DNA from: Candidatus Heimdallarchaeota archaeon
GTDB taxonomy: Archaea; Asgardarchaeota; Heimdallarchaeia; Heimdallarchaeales; Kariarchaeaceae
Length of the DNA stretch: 64,000 nt
Assembly (NCBI GenBank): GCA_026702845.1
Contig: JADCLS010000002.1
Coordinates: forward strand, 186,001 to 250,000
Direction of reading: 5' to 3'
Shown: positions 46,119 through 55,707 of the stretch, piece after piece
Position numbering within the stretch: the stretch's first letter is position 1
Layout of the letters: every line of letters begins with the position of its first letter
Translations under genes and position numbers: made by a program
The notes under the pieces: model-generated
The model's input: the letters and a program-made list of their open reading frames with translations, nothing else
Database searches by the model: none
Told to the model about the DNA's origin: nothing

Positions 46119-47357
46119 TTGCGAAGAGGCGGTGGATCCAGGGGTGGAGGATCCAGAAGTAGAAGTAGCTCGAGAAGCAGAAGTTCCAGTTCACGAAGAC
46201 ATTATCGTAGACAAGGACATCATCATCATCATAGTGGCTATTATGGAGGTGGATATTACGGCAGAAGAAGACATTATGGAAGAGGGTATGGACAACCCAC
46301 CCAGCTGGGACCACTGGGCATCACTATCTTCCTGTTCATCTTTGGATTAATAGTCATATTGATTTTATCTGCTGTGCTTACCTCATCATCAGGGAATTCT
46401 TTCGATCTCGAACCAGGTATGTCTATAGCCCTTGATGTGAATAGTGGTCTGAAAAACTCAATGTCTCTGGAAATTCCCAGTGGACAAGCAAATATGATCA
46501 CTACGTACTACATGAATGAACGACCTACCTATTCCAGTACACCCTTGGAGTTCAGTAGCAGTGATTCAGTGACGGTCGATGCCTATGGATATTATTACTG
46601 GAGTACGTATATGAGTGATGATTCAACAGTGGACATCACCTATAATGCTGGATCAAATGTGCAATTATGGATATTAGAAGGAAATAGTCAATTCGAGTCA
46701 TGGGAGAGAGGAGATGATGTGGGTAAAAAGGCAGATTACGCACAGAGTGGAACATATAACTTTAACGCGGGAGATTCTGATAATTTTTATTTTGCCTTTG
46801 AGAACAGTGCAGGAAATTCGATTAGTCTGTCAGTCACATTTGAATTCTCCATGAAGGTATATGATACTACAGGAGCTGTGGCAACAAAAACTGGGGCATA
46901 TAGCAATGAGGAGATAACCAGTGAGTATGTGATCATTGAGAACAGCTCAAATGATATGGCCACACTATCTTTCACCCTTCATAATAAATACAATTTTGGT
47001 GATATTTTCAAGATGCTCTTCTTCGGTATTCTTGCATTGCTAGTGCTAAATTTCTTCAGAATGCAGAAAAAACATGAGGCTAATAAAACAACAACCGCTC
47101 AGAATACCGCTCAGGTTAAACCAGGAATCCAAACTTCACCGTATGGTAACACAGGACAACCTGTGATTTCTCCACCACCAGGACAATATTCTCCCCAAAC
47201 ACCACCTGCTCAATATACTCCACCACAATCTGTGTTGAGTAGCCCTCAGAATAGTGGATATTATCAACGACCCACTCCCATGTACTGTCCAGGATGTGGA
47301 GCAGGAATGATACCCAATTCCAAATTCTGCAGTACTTGTGGCGAGAGAGCTAATTAG
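46119..47357 (+). CDS. Membrane protein with RGG-like N-terminus and C-terminal zinc ribbon
   Basis: Residues 1-60 are Arg/Gly/Ser/His/Tyr-rich (RGGGSRGGGSRSRSSSRS, then a run of His and GGGYYG), resembling RGG/RS low-complexity tracts of nucleic-acid-binding proteins. A membrane segment (ITIFLFIFGLIVILILSAV) follows at about 68-86. Residues 95-280 are an extracytoplasmic beta-rich region, a second hydrophobic segment lies at about 294-308, then a Pro/Gln-rich linker and a C-terminal zinc ribbon (CPGCGAGM, CSTCGERA). The TTG start at 46119 has GGGAGG eight bases upstream. Function is unknown; the basic N-terminus would face the cytoplasm. Confidence 0.78.
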   Translation: MRRGGGSRGGGSRSRSSSRSRSSSSRRHYRRQGHHHHHSGYYGGGYYGRRRHYGRGYGQPTQLGPLGITIFLFIFGLIVILILSAVLTSSSGNSFDLEPGMSIALDVNSGLKNSMSLEIPSGQANMITTYYMNERPTYSSTPLEFSSSDSVTVDAYGYYYWSTYMSDDSTVDITYNAGSNVQLWILEGNSQFESWERGDDVGKKADYAQSGTYNFNAGDSDNFYFAFENSAGNSISLSVTFEFSMKVYDTTGAVATKTGAYSNEEITSEYVIIENSSNDMATLSFTLHNKYNFGDIFKMLFFGILALLVLNFFRMQKKHEANKTTTAQNTAQVKPGIQTSPYGNTGQPVISPPPGQYSPQTPPAQYTPPQSVLSSPQNSGYYQRPTPMYCPGCGAGMIPNSKFCSTCGERAN

Positions 47358-47433
47358 AAATGTGTATAGATGAAATACTAAGTAAATCACATTAATTTGA
47401 TGAATGCATCTAGGAAAAATCCCAATCTACCTA

Positions 47434-49428
47434 TTATAATAAAGAATCCAGAAACTTATCCACATTTTTGGTAATTGAGCTAGGAACAGTGACATAACCC
47501 TGATCTCTATTTGTTTCATTCCAGTTTTTCGTGGTCTCGACAGCATTGGGATTACGAGCCCAGGATCGTCGTCCAACACCGATGATCACATCCCAGTCGA
47601 GTGCAGATTTGACAATCTCATCAACACGCTCAGAACCATCCAGCACCAGACCAAATCCACCATTGATAGCTTTACCTGTACCCACACCACCACCATTGGA
47701 TAATACTGCCATGGTCATACCTCTGGCTACATTTCCAGCCCAAGAATGATGAGCCATATCTGAGGTGATTGCAGATCCATCGTAGATATTAGATGTCTCT
47801 CGGAAGGGACTATCAGTACCACCAGTATCATGGTGATCTCTACCCATCATAACAGGGCCGATTTCTCCATTTCTCACCATCTCATTGAATTTTAGAGCTA
47901 TACGTACCCTTCCTTCCCCATCTGCATATAAGATTCGTGCCTTGGATCCCACAACCAGCTTGTTTTCATTGGCAGCACGAATCCAGATATAATTATCCCT
48001 ATCCTGACCACGTCTGTTGGGATCGATACAGGACATGGCAGCCTGATCAGTTTTTAGCAGATCATCATCCTTTCCTGAGAGACACACCCATCGGAAGGGA
48101 CCATAGCCATAATCAAAGCATACGGGCCCCATAATATCTTCCACATATGAGGGATAGATGAAACCATCCAACGTATCCACACCATTCTTTACTATTCGGT
48201 AACATCCAGCATCAAAAACGGCTTTCATGAAGCTATTACCATAATCGTAGAAATATGAGCCTCGCTCAGTTAAGGTGTGTATCAGTTCGAAGTGTATCAA
48301 TAGGGATTCATCCACCAGTTTCTTGAACTTCTCGATATCATTCTTGATCATATCCTTCGCATCCTCGTAATCGAGTGATACAGGAGTGTATCCACCATCA
48401 TACACCGCATGACATGATGTCTGATCGGAAATGAGCTCGGCTTTTATATCCTTATCCACCATGTATTGAAGAAGATCCACTATATTTCCATGATAAGCAA
48501 TGGATACAGGTCTCTTGGATTCGCGGTACTCAGCCACCCAGGAAAATACTTCATCCAGATTGTCTGAAACCTTGCCAACCCATCCCTGACTGTGTCTAGT
48601 ATCAATCTGTGATCGATCTACCTCAGCGGTGATATTTATGGCACCAGCAATCTCAGCAGCCTTGGGTTGTGCACCTGACATACCACCGAGACCAGAGGTT
48701 ACAAAGAGAATTCCGGCTAGATCCTTATCATCAGGGATCCCTAGATATTTTCGTCCGGCCCCTAGCAAAGTGATATAGGTGCCGTGGACGATCCCCTGTG
48801 GACCAATATACATCCAGCCACCTGCTGTCATCTGACCATAGTTAACCACACCCATTGCTGCAGCCCGATGAAAATCATCAGGAGTATCAAACATACCAAT
48901 CATTAGCCCATTGGTCGAGATCACGCGTGGTGCATTACGATGTGTTCTGAATAGCCCTAATGGATGTCCAGAACTTACCACCAGGGTCTGATCGTCTTCT
49001 ATCACCTCGAGATACTTCTTAATGAGCACAAACTGCATCCAGTTCTGGCAAACTTGGCCTGTACTTCCGTACGTTACGAGCTCATAAGGATACAAGGCAA
49101 TGGGAAAGGAAACATTATTATCCATCATCACCTGAATAGCTCTCGCCTCCAGAATACCCTTGTATTCCTCCACCGGTTTGGCATAGATTTCACCAGATGG
49201 TCGGTAGCGATAGCCATAGATTCGACCATGGATCTTCAGCTCCTCGTAGAACTCCTTGGCCATGAATTCATGATGTTCCTCAGGAATATATCTTAATGCA
49301 TTCGTTATGGCGATTTTTGTATCCTTAGCATTGAGATGATAACCTCTGCTGGGTGCTCTTCTGTACTGTGAATCAAATTCTGGATCTGGGGGAAGTTCTC
49401 CATCAAGAGATACCTGAAATCTACTCAT
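47434..49428 (-). CDS. hutU: Urocanate hydratase (urocanase)
   Basis: The urocanase signature is clear: YGQMTAGGWMYIGPQGIVHGTY (NAD-binding region, about residues 205-226), GLGGMSGAQPKAAEIAG (about 257-273) and QTSCH (about 344). It converts urocanate to imidazolone propionate in histidine breakdown, using tightly bound NAD+. At 664 residues it is longer than the bacterial enzyme of about 550-570 and closer to the eukaryotic length. No other histidine-degradation gene (hutH, hutI, hutG) is in the window, so this copy is isolated here. Convergent with the zinc-ribbon gene. The gene is complete with an ATG start. Confidence 0.95.
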   Translation of the reverse strand: MSRFQVSLDGELPPDPEFDSQYRRAPSRGYHLNAKDTKIAITNALRYIPEEHHEFMAKEFYEELKIHGRIYGYRYRPSGEIYAKPVEEYKGILEARAIQVMMDNNVSFPIALYPYELVTYGSTGQVCQNWMQFVLIKKYLEVIEDDQTLVVSSGHPLGLFRTHRNAPRVISTNGLMIGMFDTPDDFHRAAAMGVVNYGQMTAGGWMYIGPQGIVHGTYITLLGAGRKYLGIPDDKDLAGILFVTSGLGGMSGAQPKAAEIAGAINITAEVDRSQIDTRHSQGWVGKVSDNLDEVFSWVAEYRESKRPVSIAYHGNIVDLLQYMVDKDIKAELISDQTSCHAVYDGGYTPVSLDYEDAKDMIKNDIEKFKKLVDESLLIHFELIHTLTERGSYFYDYGNSFMKAVFDAGCYRIVKNGVDTLDGFIYPSYVEDIMGPVCFDYGYGPFRWVCLSGKDDDLLKTDQAAMSCIDPNRRGQDRDNYIWIRAANENKLVVGSKARILYADGEGRVRIALKFNEMVRNGEIGPVMMGRDHHDTGGTDSPFRETSNIYDGSAITSDMAHHSWAGNVARGMTMAVLSNGGGVGTGKAINGGFGLVLDGSERVDEIVKSALDWDVIIGVGRRSWARNPNAVETTKNWNETNRDQGYVTVPSSITKNVDKFLDSLL

Positions 49429-49662
49429 GAATCACCTGTTTTTCACAATCTAATAATCTATTAGCTTGTCTTCCAAATTATTTATAGAAAATTGACTATA
49501 ACTCAACAGGATAATCAGATACCAGCTGATGTTATAATACATAGGAGAATCATGCTGTTACTAATTTTATATCACTATTGTGCAATTATAATAATGCATC
49601 AATTATATAAACAGCCACCTATATAATACAAGTTTTAAATAATCAACCGAGTAAAAGAAATT

Positions 49663-50574
49663 ATGGCTGACAGTCTAAAAATGGCATTAATTGTCAACAT
49701 ATCTATTGCTATTATAAAATTTGTTCTTGGTGCCTTCAGTGGTTCAGCAGCTATGATCTCTGAAGGGTATCATAGTCTTGCTGATGCAATCAACCAAGTT
49801 CTACTCTGGTTTGGTAAGTTTTCTGGAAAGAAAAAGGCAGATAAACGCTATCAGTTTGGTTACTCCAAGTATGAATTCTTCTGGGCATTTGTTGTAGCCA
49901 TCTTAATTTTTGGGATCAGTGGTACCATAGCTTTTATTGAGGGACTAGAAATTATTAGACATCCGGAACACCATGAACTCCATTTGGATAAGGTGATTTG
50001 GAATATCATCGCACTCCTTGCTGCGATTATACTTGAATCTATCGCATTCCGAACTGCTTTCATGGAAGCTAATGAGTTCAAAAAGGAGACTGATCAACCA
50101 AATATTTTCAAGGCTTTGGATGAAAAACAAGATCCTATCCTGAATTCAGTGCTTGCAGAGGACTTTCTTGCTCTAGTCGGATTAGTTGTTGCATTTATTG
50201 GTGTTGGACTTACCTACATATTACAGGATCCAATAATTGATGGATATACATCTCTAGTAATTGGAATTATTCTTGGTGCTGGAGGGTTATTACTTGCTTA
50301 TGAGAATAGATCTTATCTAATTGGAAAGGCTGTTTCACAGACCACTGAGTATGCTATCAAAGTACGCCTTGATAGCTATATCGAGATTGAGGAGATAAAA
50401 TCCTTCAGATCCATGATGTTAGGAGCAAATGATATGATCCTGGCACTAGATATCAAATTTAAAGATAAATATGAAAATAACCAGCTTGCTGAGATCATTG
50501 ACAGAATAGAGAGTGAGCTCTGTGAGGAATTCCCCATCCTAAAACCAAAGAAAATATTCATTGAGATACAATAA
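49663..50574 (+). CDS. Cation diffusion facilitator (zinc/metal efflux) family transporter
   Basis: Six membrane segments fill residues 5-235. The metal site pattern of the family is present: HSLADAINQV (about 39-48, with His, Asp and Asn) and DPIIDGYTSLVIG (about 189-201) in TM5 with Asp residues. A cytoplasmic C-terminal domain of about 70 residues follows (IKSFRSMMLGANDMILALDIKF), as usual. CDF proteins exchange protons for Zn2+, Mn2+, Fe2+ or Co2+ to remove metal from the cytosol. Length 303 is usual. The next gene is 50 bases on and may be co-transcribed; metal specificity is not clear from the motif. Confidence 0.92.
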   Translation: MADSLKMALIVNISIAIIKFVLGAFSGSAAMISEGYHSLADAINQVLLWFGKFSGKKKADKRYQFGYSKYEFFWAFVVAILIFGISGTIAFIEGLEIIRHPEHHELHLDKVIWNIIALLAAIILESIAFRTAFMEANEFKKETDQPNIFKALDEKQDPILNSVLAEDFLALVGLVVAFIGVGLTYILQDPIIDGYTSLVIGIILGAGGLLLAYENRSYLIGKAVSQTTEYAIKVRLDSYIEIEEIKSFRSMMLGANDMILALDIKFKDKYENNQLAEIIDRIESELCEEFPILKPKKIFIEIQ

Positions 50575-50624
50575 TCCGACCTACAAGAAGAACTGTCAAA
50601 TTGTCAATAGTATAACTCAATCCC

Positions 50625-51848
50625 ATGCATAATTTTCAAGATCATGCAATATGGAAGAATGATCGCTTGTTCAAGCAACTCAAATGGTATTATCAGGTCA
50701 TGAATAATGATAAACCTGCAAAATACCTTATTGCTAGGAGGATCAAATATACTATCAATCCATCTGCAGATCTAGATAGCTTGATATCTGTTTTTAAAGA
50801 ACTTTCAAGAGAATTTGAGAATAAGTATATTCAAGTATACCAAGGAGAATCACTTGGAGAAGTACAACACCCCAATCTTTTGGATCTATGTGTGCAAATA
50901 GTTACCAAAATGTTAGAATATTGTAATTTATGTGGTTTGGAATGTGGTGTTGATAGAACGAAAGCTGGAAAAAGGGGAATTTGCCAACTTGATGAGGAAA
51001 GCAGAATTTCAAGTTTCTTTCATCATCGAGGAGAGGAGATGATTTTCAGAGGAACACATGGTTCAGGTACGATTTTCTTCACCTCTTGTAACTTACAATG
51101 TGTGTTCTGCCAGAATGGCGATATAAGTAATGATAAGGATAATGGATTGATTTTTGATGCTTATGGCTTAGCTGCAATGATCAAATTACTAAGATTTGAA
51201 GGAGCCCATAATATTAATTTTGTTGGTGGAGATCCTATAATTCATCTTCATACCATTATTGGAGCAATACACTTACTCGATTTACACCCTATTGAAGATA
51301 GAGTATTACAACACGTACAAAAGGTCAAAGCAGATTATTTTATTCAGTATCCCAGTATTCTCAAACAAGCAGAATACGATGATGAATTTAATGCGCCTAT
51401 GCTCTGGAACTCAAATTTTTATATGAGCGACCTTTCGTTTTCTCTTCTATCAATTCTCATTGATATCTGGCTACCAGATCTCAAATATTTCAACAATGAT
51501 TGTGCTAGGAGATTATCCAAAATCCCCAAGTATGTGGAGAAGGTCACTGGATATATCAAGAGATGTTATGATAATAGAGAAAATGTGGTGATTCGACATC
51601 TTATACTACCAAATCATATAGAATGTTGCAGTATACCCATGCTCGAATGGATTCATAATACTGTGCCAGAAATCCCCATCAACCTCATGGATCAGTATCA
51701 TCCCGATTATAAAACCGACCCAACATCACAATTATATGAGGAGAGGTATTGTGAACTCAACAGGCATCTAAGAAATGATGAAATAGAAAGGGTTTTGAAC
51801 AGGGCAAAGGCTTTGAACATCAATTTTGAACTTGTGACGAACGTCTAG
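50625..51848 (+). CDS. Radical SAM protein, PflX/COG1313 type
   Basis: The radical SAM cluster is CNLQCVFC at about residues 160-167 (Cys-x3-Cys-x2-Cys), preceded by GTHGSGTIFF, a phrase typical of COG1313 PflX-like proteins. A second Cys group upstream (CNLCGLECGVD, about 104-114, and GICQ about 121) is also a family trait. GGDPII (about 205) is the SAM-binding turn. The N-terminal 95 residues are an extra helical extension and bring the length to 407, above the usual 300. The enzyme would start radical chemistry on an unknown protein or small molecule. It ends 4 bases from the convergent trmY gene. Confidence 0.88.
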   Translation: MHNFQDHAIWKNDRLFKQLKWYYQVMNNDKPAKYLIARRIKYTINPSADLDSLISVFKELSREFENKYIQVYQGESLGEVQHPNLLDLCVQIVTKMLEYCNLCGLECGVDRTKAGKRGICQLDEESRISSFFHHRGEEMIFRGTHGSGTIFFTSCNLQCVFCQNGDISNDKDNGLIFDAYGLAAMIKLLRFEGAHNINFVGGDPIIHLHTIIGAIHLLDLHPIEDRVLQHVQKVKADYFIQYPSILKQAEYDDEFNAPMLWNSNFYMSDLSFSLLSILIDIWLPDLKYFNNDCARRLSKIPKYVEKVTGYIKRCYDNRENVVIRHLILPNHIECCSIPMLEWIHNTVPEIPINLMDQYHPDYKTDPTSQLYEERYCELNRHLRNDEIERVLNRAKALNINFELVTNV

Positions 51849-52363
51849 AGAAGTAATTGACGCAAATAGACGATAGCCTGGCTGGCTAGCATAGATTCAT
51901 CACCTAAGCTTAAACGAACAACATATGGATGAGATTCAAGAAGAGATATATCCTCATCTTTCAGATCCTGTTGAGCCCCTAGGATGAGCAAATCATCCTC
52001 ATCAGGCATAATTTCTGATAAATTATCTCCCTGCTCATTCAAGAGGATGATCCGTTTGAATTCAATACTATCCAGGAGTTCGCTGAGAGATCCCTGATGA
52101 AATATCTTATCCCACGTCTGTTGAATAATTGCTGCCAGAGAAACCTCATCTTCATTGAGAGTATCGAAATTATTCCATTCTATCCACCCATACTCTCCAC
52201 CCTTTAGAAATACTGCAATTGGATATCCAATCTGGGTTGCAAGTGGACGCGAGGCAGCTAGTATGCATCGGGGGATAATATCAAATCGTCCATGCCCGGG
52301 AAGATCCTTGAGAGAAAATTCAGGAGAACCAATCGCACGTTGGCTGATAACCAGAAATTTCAT
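51845..52363 (-). CDS. trmY: tRNA (pseudouridine54-N1)-methyltransferase TrmY
   Basis: The N-terminus FLVISQRAIGSPEFSLKDLPGHGRFDIIPRC is close to archaeal TrmY, with the two conserved parts (the S-x-x-x-x-x-S and DLPGxGRxD phrases). The C-terminal half has LLILGAQQDLKDED and a knot region (RLSLGDESMLASQAIVYLRQLL), as in SPOUT-fold methyltransferases. It methylates N1 of pseudouridine 54 in the T-loop of archaeal tRNA, using SAM; length 172 fits. ATG at 52363 is preferred over that at 52372, which would overlap glmS further. It lies directly downstream of glmS on the same strand, so the two are co-transcribed. Confidence 0.9.
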   Translation of the reverse strand: MKFLVISQRAIGSPEFSLKDLPGHGRFDIIPRCILAASRPLATQIGYPIAVFLKGGEYGWIEWNNFDTLNEDEVSLAAIIQQTWDKIFHQGSLSELLDSIEFKRIILLNEQGDNLSEIMPDEDDLLILGAQQDLKDEDISLLESHPYVVRLSLGDESMLASQAIVYLRQLLL

Positions 52364-52364
52364 A

Positions 52365-54200
52365 TTATTCAACTGTTACCGATTTTGCCAGATTTCGAGG
52401 CATATCTGGATTTGCACCTTTCTTCACGGAGGTGTAATACGCAAGGAGTTGTTGTGGTATTATATAAGATATGGGTGTCAGGAAATTGCTGAATCCCTTT
52501 GGAATGGTGAAGTAATGTGATAATACCTTACTCATTTCTTTATCTGCCTCATCAATAATCCCTATTGTTCTTGCCCCTCTTGCAGCCATCTCCTGTACGC
52601 TTCCAAGCATTTTATCACGAGTCTCATCCAAGGGAATGGAGAAGACTACAGGATAATCATCCTCAACAAGAGCGATAGGTCCATGCTTTGATTCACCAGC
52701 CGGATATGCTTCAGCGTGTAGATATGAAATCTCCTTCATTTTCAATGCCCCTTCTAATGCTGTAACATGGCTGATACCTCGTCCTAGATAAAAAGCGGAA
52801 TGTTTTTGTTTGAACCAGTTCGAAAGATCTCTTGCATGAGATTCAGTTTTGGCAACAATTTTCTGCACTGTTTCCGGGATTGTATTTATTACTGTTGAAA
52901 ACTCTTGTAGTTCATTAGAATCTAAATTACCTGTCAATTGGGCTAGATGATAGGCAATCCGAGAGGTAGCGTATGATTGAGCAGTATACGTTTTTGTTGC
53001 AGCCACTCCAATCTCTGGACCAGCGTGAATATATGCCACCTTATCTGAAATGGTTGTTAATGATGATCCAGTAACATTGACAATTGATGCAACCCTGGCA
53101 TTCTTGACACGTGCATCCTTGATAGCCTTCATCGTATCCAAGGTCTCACCAGATTGGCTAACTGCAAGTATTAACGTATCATCATCCACAAGGCTTTTCA
53201 CGGCATCCCATTCTGCTGCAATACAAGGCAACACCAATTTTCCACCCATCTTGGGAAAAGTATGGTAAGCATTCAGTGAGGCATAATGAGCAGTGCCTGC
53301 AGCTACCAAAATTACTTTCTCAGCTTCATGTACCATTTCAGCAATCTCTGGGAAAATTGTCTGCTGAGTGGCTAATTGAAATCCCAAAACCTTCGATTGT
53401 TCATGAATCTCCTTGAGCATGAAATGGGGAAAACCACCCTTCTGTGCTGCCTCTGCGGTCCAAGTCACCTGATGTGGTTTACGGTTGACTGGTTTCATTT
53501 CGGGCATTTTGCGAATATCATAGGTATCAGGCTCTAGTATTGCTAATTCATTATCCCTTAATATGATCACATTCTTAGTATACTCGAGGAATGCGGGAAT
53601 ATCTGATGCACAGTAGTTGGCATTCTCTGAAATTCCTAGCACCAGAGGGTTATCCTTACGGAGAGCATAAATTCTATTGGGTTCATCCACATGAGTAATA
53701 ACTAGAGCATACGTACCTTTGATTGCCTTTGTTAGTTCCTTAATAGCATCTAACATCGTCAAACCACCTGAAATCTTCCATTCAAGGAAATGAGGAATCA
53801 ATTCTGTATCTGTTTGACTTTGGAATACAAATCCATAACCCTCCAGTTCTTCCTTTAATGAGATGAAATTCTCAATGATTCCATTATGAACAACCGCAAT
53901 TTTTCCATTCATAGATTTGTGTGGATGTGAATTTTCCAATGAAGGTGGACCATGTGTTGCCCAGCGTGAGTGACCGATTGCTGTATATCCATCGATATTT
54001 TTGAATTGCAATTTCTGACCTACCTCTCCAATTTTCCCCTTATCCTTTTCTATCCTCACCTGCTCATTCTTGGATATCACGGCCAAGCCCACACTATCAT
54101 ATCCACGATATTCAAGCCTTGATAAAGCATCGTAGATGGCATTACCAATTCTCATGTGTTTTCCCTTATTATTCCAAACGATACCGATTATTCCACACAT
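52365..54200 (-). CDS. glmS: Glutamine-fructose-6-phosphate aminotransferase (GlmS)
   Basis: The chain starts MCGIIGIV with the Cys nucleophile at residue 2 after Met removal, and includes HSRWATHG (about residue 77), both marks of the class II glutaminase domain. Two SIS domains follow from about residue 280 (LVAAGTAHYAS and AVSQSGETLDTM for the first, YLGRGISHVTALEGALKMKE for the second). Length 611 equals the family length. It makes glucosamine-6-phosphate from fructose-6-phosphate and glutamine, feeding amino-sugar glycans. It is divergent from the sugar nucleotidyltransferase at 54493, which acts in the same pathway, with a 292-base gap that should hold both promoters. Confidence 0.95.
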   Translation of the reverse strand: MCGIIGIVWNNKGKHMRIGNAIYDALSRLEYRGYDSVGLAVISKNEQVRIEKDKGKIGEVGQKLQFKNIDGYTAIGHSRWATHGPPSLENSHPHKSMNGKIAVVHNGIIENFISLKEELEGYGFVFQSQTDTELIPHFLEWKISGGLTMLDAIKELTKAIKGTYALVITHVDEPNRIYALRKDNPLVLGISENANYCASDIPAFLEYTKNVIILRDNELAILEPDTYDIRKMPEMKPVNRKPHQVTWTAEAAQKGGFPHFMLKEIHEQSKVLGFQLATQQTIFPEIAEMVHEAEKVILVAAGTAHYASLNAYHTFPKMGGKLVLPCIAAEWDAVKSLVDDDTLILAVSQSGETLDTMKAIKDARVKNARVASIVNVTGSSLTTISDKVAYIHAGPEIGVAATKTYTAQSYATSRIAYHLAQLTGNLDSNELQEFSTVINTIPETVQKIVAKTESHARDLSNWFKQKHSAFYLGRGISHVTALEGALKMKEISYLHAEAYPAGESKHGPIALVEDDYPVVFSIPLDETRDKMLGSVQEMAARGARTIGIIDEADKEMSKVLSHYFTIPKGFSNFLTPISYIIPQQLLAYYTSVKKGANPDMPRNLAKSVTVE

Positions 54201-54492
54201 ACTGAATCACGCAATAATTTTAGTTCGCACTCGATTTTTAATAAAGTTTCCATATTTATCTCGGAAAATCATGGAATAAGTGAGAACTTGTAGCATTCCT
54301 AATAAAACACTCAAAATTGCATATTAAAACATTTTCCAAGTAATTACAGGAATAAAACGGAAAAGTTGATAAAACTTGATCAAAATCCCAAAAATTGATT
54401 CAATTCCCCAAAATTCCTGTGAAATTCTATCGGTGGTATAGGTGAGTAGAAAGTATTTTATTTGCATAGCCTATACAATTAACTAGAGAACG

Positions 54493-55707
54493 ATGAAGGG
54501 AATAATACTTGCCGCAGGAAGTGGAACTGAATTACGCCCGTTGACTAATGGTATCTCAAAACCAATGATCCGAATTCTTGGAAAACCTATTCTTGAATAT
54601 GGTATTGAAAGAATGAAAGCAAATGGGATCAGAGATATTTTCATTGTAGTACGCAAGGATCAGATTAAACTTAGAGGATATTTTGGTGATGGTAAACAAC
54701 TTGGAGTTCATATCACCTATGTGGAACAGGAATTAAAAGGAATAACTGGAGCAATATTATCCTTGAAACCATACTTAAATGATGATGAAAGATTTATTCT
54801 GTCACATGGCGATATTATTTGTCATCAAGATATTATCTCTAGAACTTTAAATGCAGCCGAGTCAATTGGAACAGATTTTTCAATTGCTATTACCCTTGAA
54901 TCAGATATACGAGACTACGGCATAGTATCTTTGAATTCTGATGGGAGTATCAAGAGGATTCATCCTGAAGGAGAAGGAAGTAACTATGTGATTGCTGGCG
55001 TATTCTTATTCACATCCAAAATTTTTGAATATTTATCAGAGGATTTAGCCTTCAATAAAGTATTCAATAAGATGATTGATGATAAGGAAAAAATCGCTGC
55101 AGGTCTCTGGAATGATCCATGGTTTGATATTGGAAGACCTTGGGATATTCTGCAAGCAAGTCAATACTTACTTGATAAATTGGATTCTACAGTTATTTCA
55201 TCGGGTGCTTATATCGAGAGTAATGTAGATATCAAAGGTCCAGTGATTATTGAATCAGGAGCGGAGATACTTAATGGAACCATCATCAAGGGGCCTGTAT
55301 ACATATCATCAGGAGTATTTATTGGTAATAATACGCTCATAAGGGATCATACTGAAATTGGTGAAAATGTTAAGATTGGATTCCAGACAGAGATCAGATC
55401 ATCGATCATTATGGATAATGTATCAATTGCTGGTCAATCATACATTGGTGCATCCATCATTGGATCTGGATCGACTATACATTCATCCGTTATCACCACC
55501 AACAAACACCTGCCAAAGAAACCCACAATTACCTATATCGGAGAAGATCACATTCAAGAGGTTGAGGTACCCCTAGATAAATTCGGTGCCATTATAGGTC
55601 CAAGAACTCCTATAGGGGTGAGATCTACATTGTTGCCAGGAGTGCGTGTTGATGCATCAGTAATCGTTCCTCCTAATTCAACTATTGAGGGGCATATTAC
55701 ATTATAA
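54493..55707 (+). CDS. Sugar-phosphate nucleotidyltransferase with left-handed beta-helix
   Basis: The N-terminal nucleotidyltransferase domain (about 1-230) begins MKGIILAAGSGTELRPLTNG. The family signature is G-x-G-T-R-L-x-P-L-T; here the Arg is replaced by Glu. Other parts are intact (HGDIICHQD for the metal, and DIGRPWD about 215-221). Residues 235-375 are a left-handed beta-helix of hexapeptide repeats (VDIKGPVIIESGAEI, GNNTLIRDHTEIGENVKI), as in GlmU and GDP-mannose pyrophosphorylases, where it can hold an acyltransferase site. Likely product UDP-GlcNAc or a related NDP-sugar, in line with divergent glmS. Ends overlapping the convergent cheD by 6 bases. The signature change makes catalysis uncertain. 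Confidence 0.9.
   Translation: MKGIILAAGSGTELRPLTNGISKPMIRILGKPILEYGIERMKANGIRDIFIVVRKDQIKLRGYFGDGKQLGVHITYVEQELKGITGAILSLKPYLNDDERFILSHGDIICHQDIISRTLNAAESIGTDFSIAITLESDIRDYGIVSLNSDGSIKRIHPEGEGSNYVIAGVFLFTSKIFEYLSEDLAFNKVFNKMIDDKEKIAAGLWNDPWFDIGRPWDILQASQYLLDKLDSTVISSGAYIESNVDIKGPVIIESGAEILNGTIIKGPVYISSGVFIGNNTLIRDHTEIGENVKIGFQTEIRSSIIMDNVSIAGQSYIGASIIGSGSTIHSSVITTNKHLPKKPTITYIGEDHIQEVEVPLDKFGAIIGPRTPIGVRSTLLPGVRVDASVIVPPNSTIEGHITL

Noticed and set aside
43682..51848. A complete AmmeMemoRadiSam system (Memo-like plus radical SAM)
   Set aside because: No AMMECR1 gene is present, the two genes lie 6 kb apart, and the radical SAM protein resembles PflX rather than the AmmeMemoRadiSam type.
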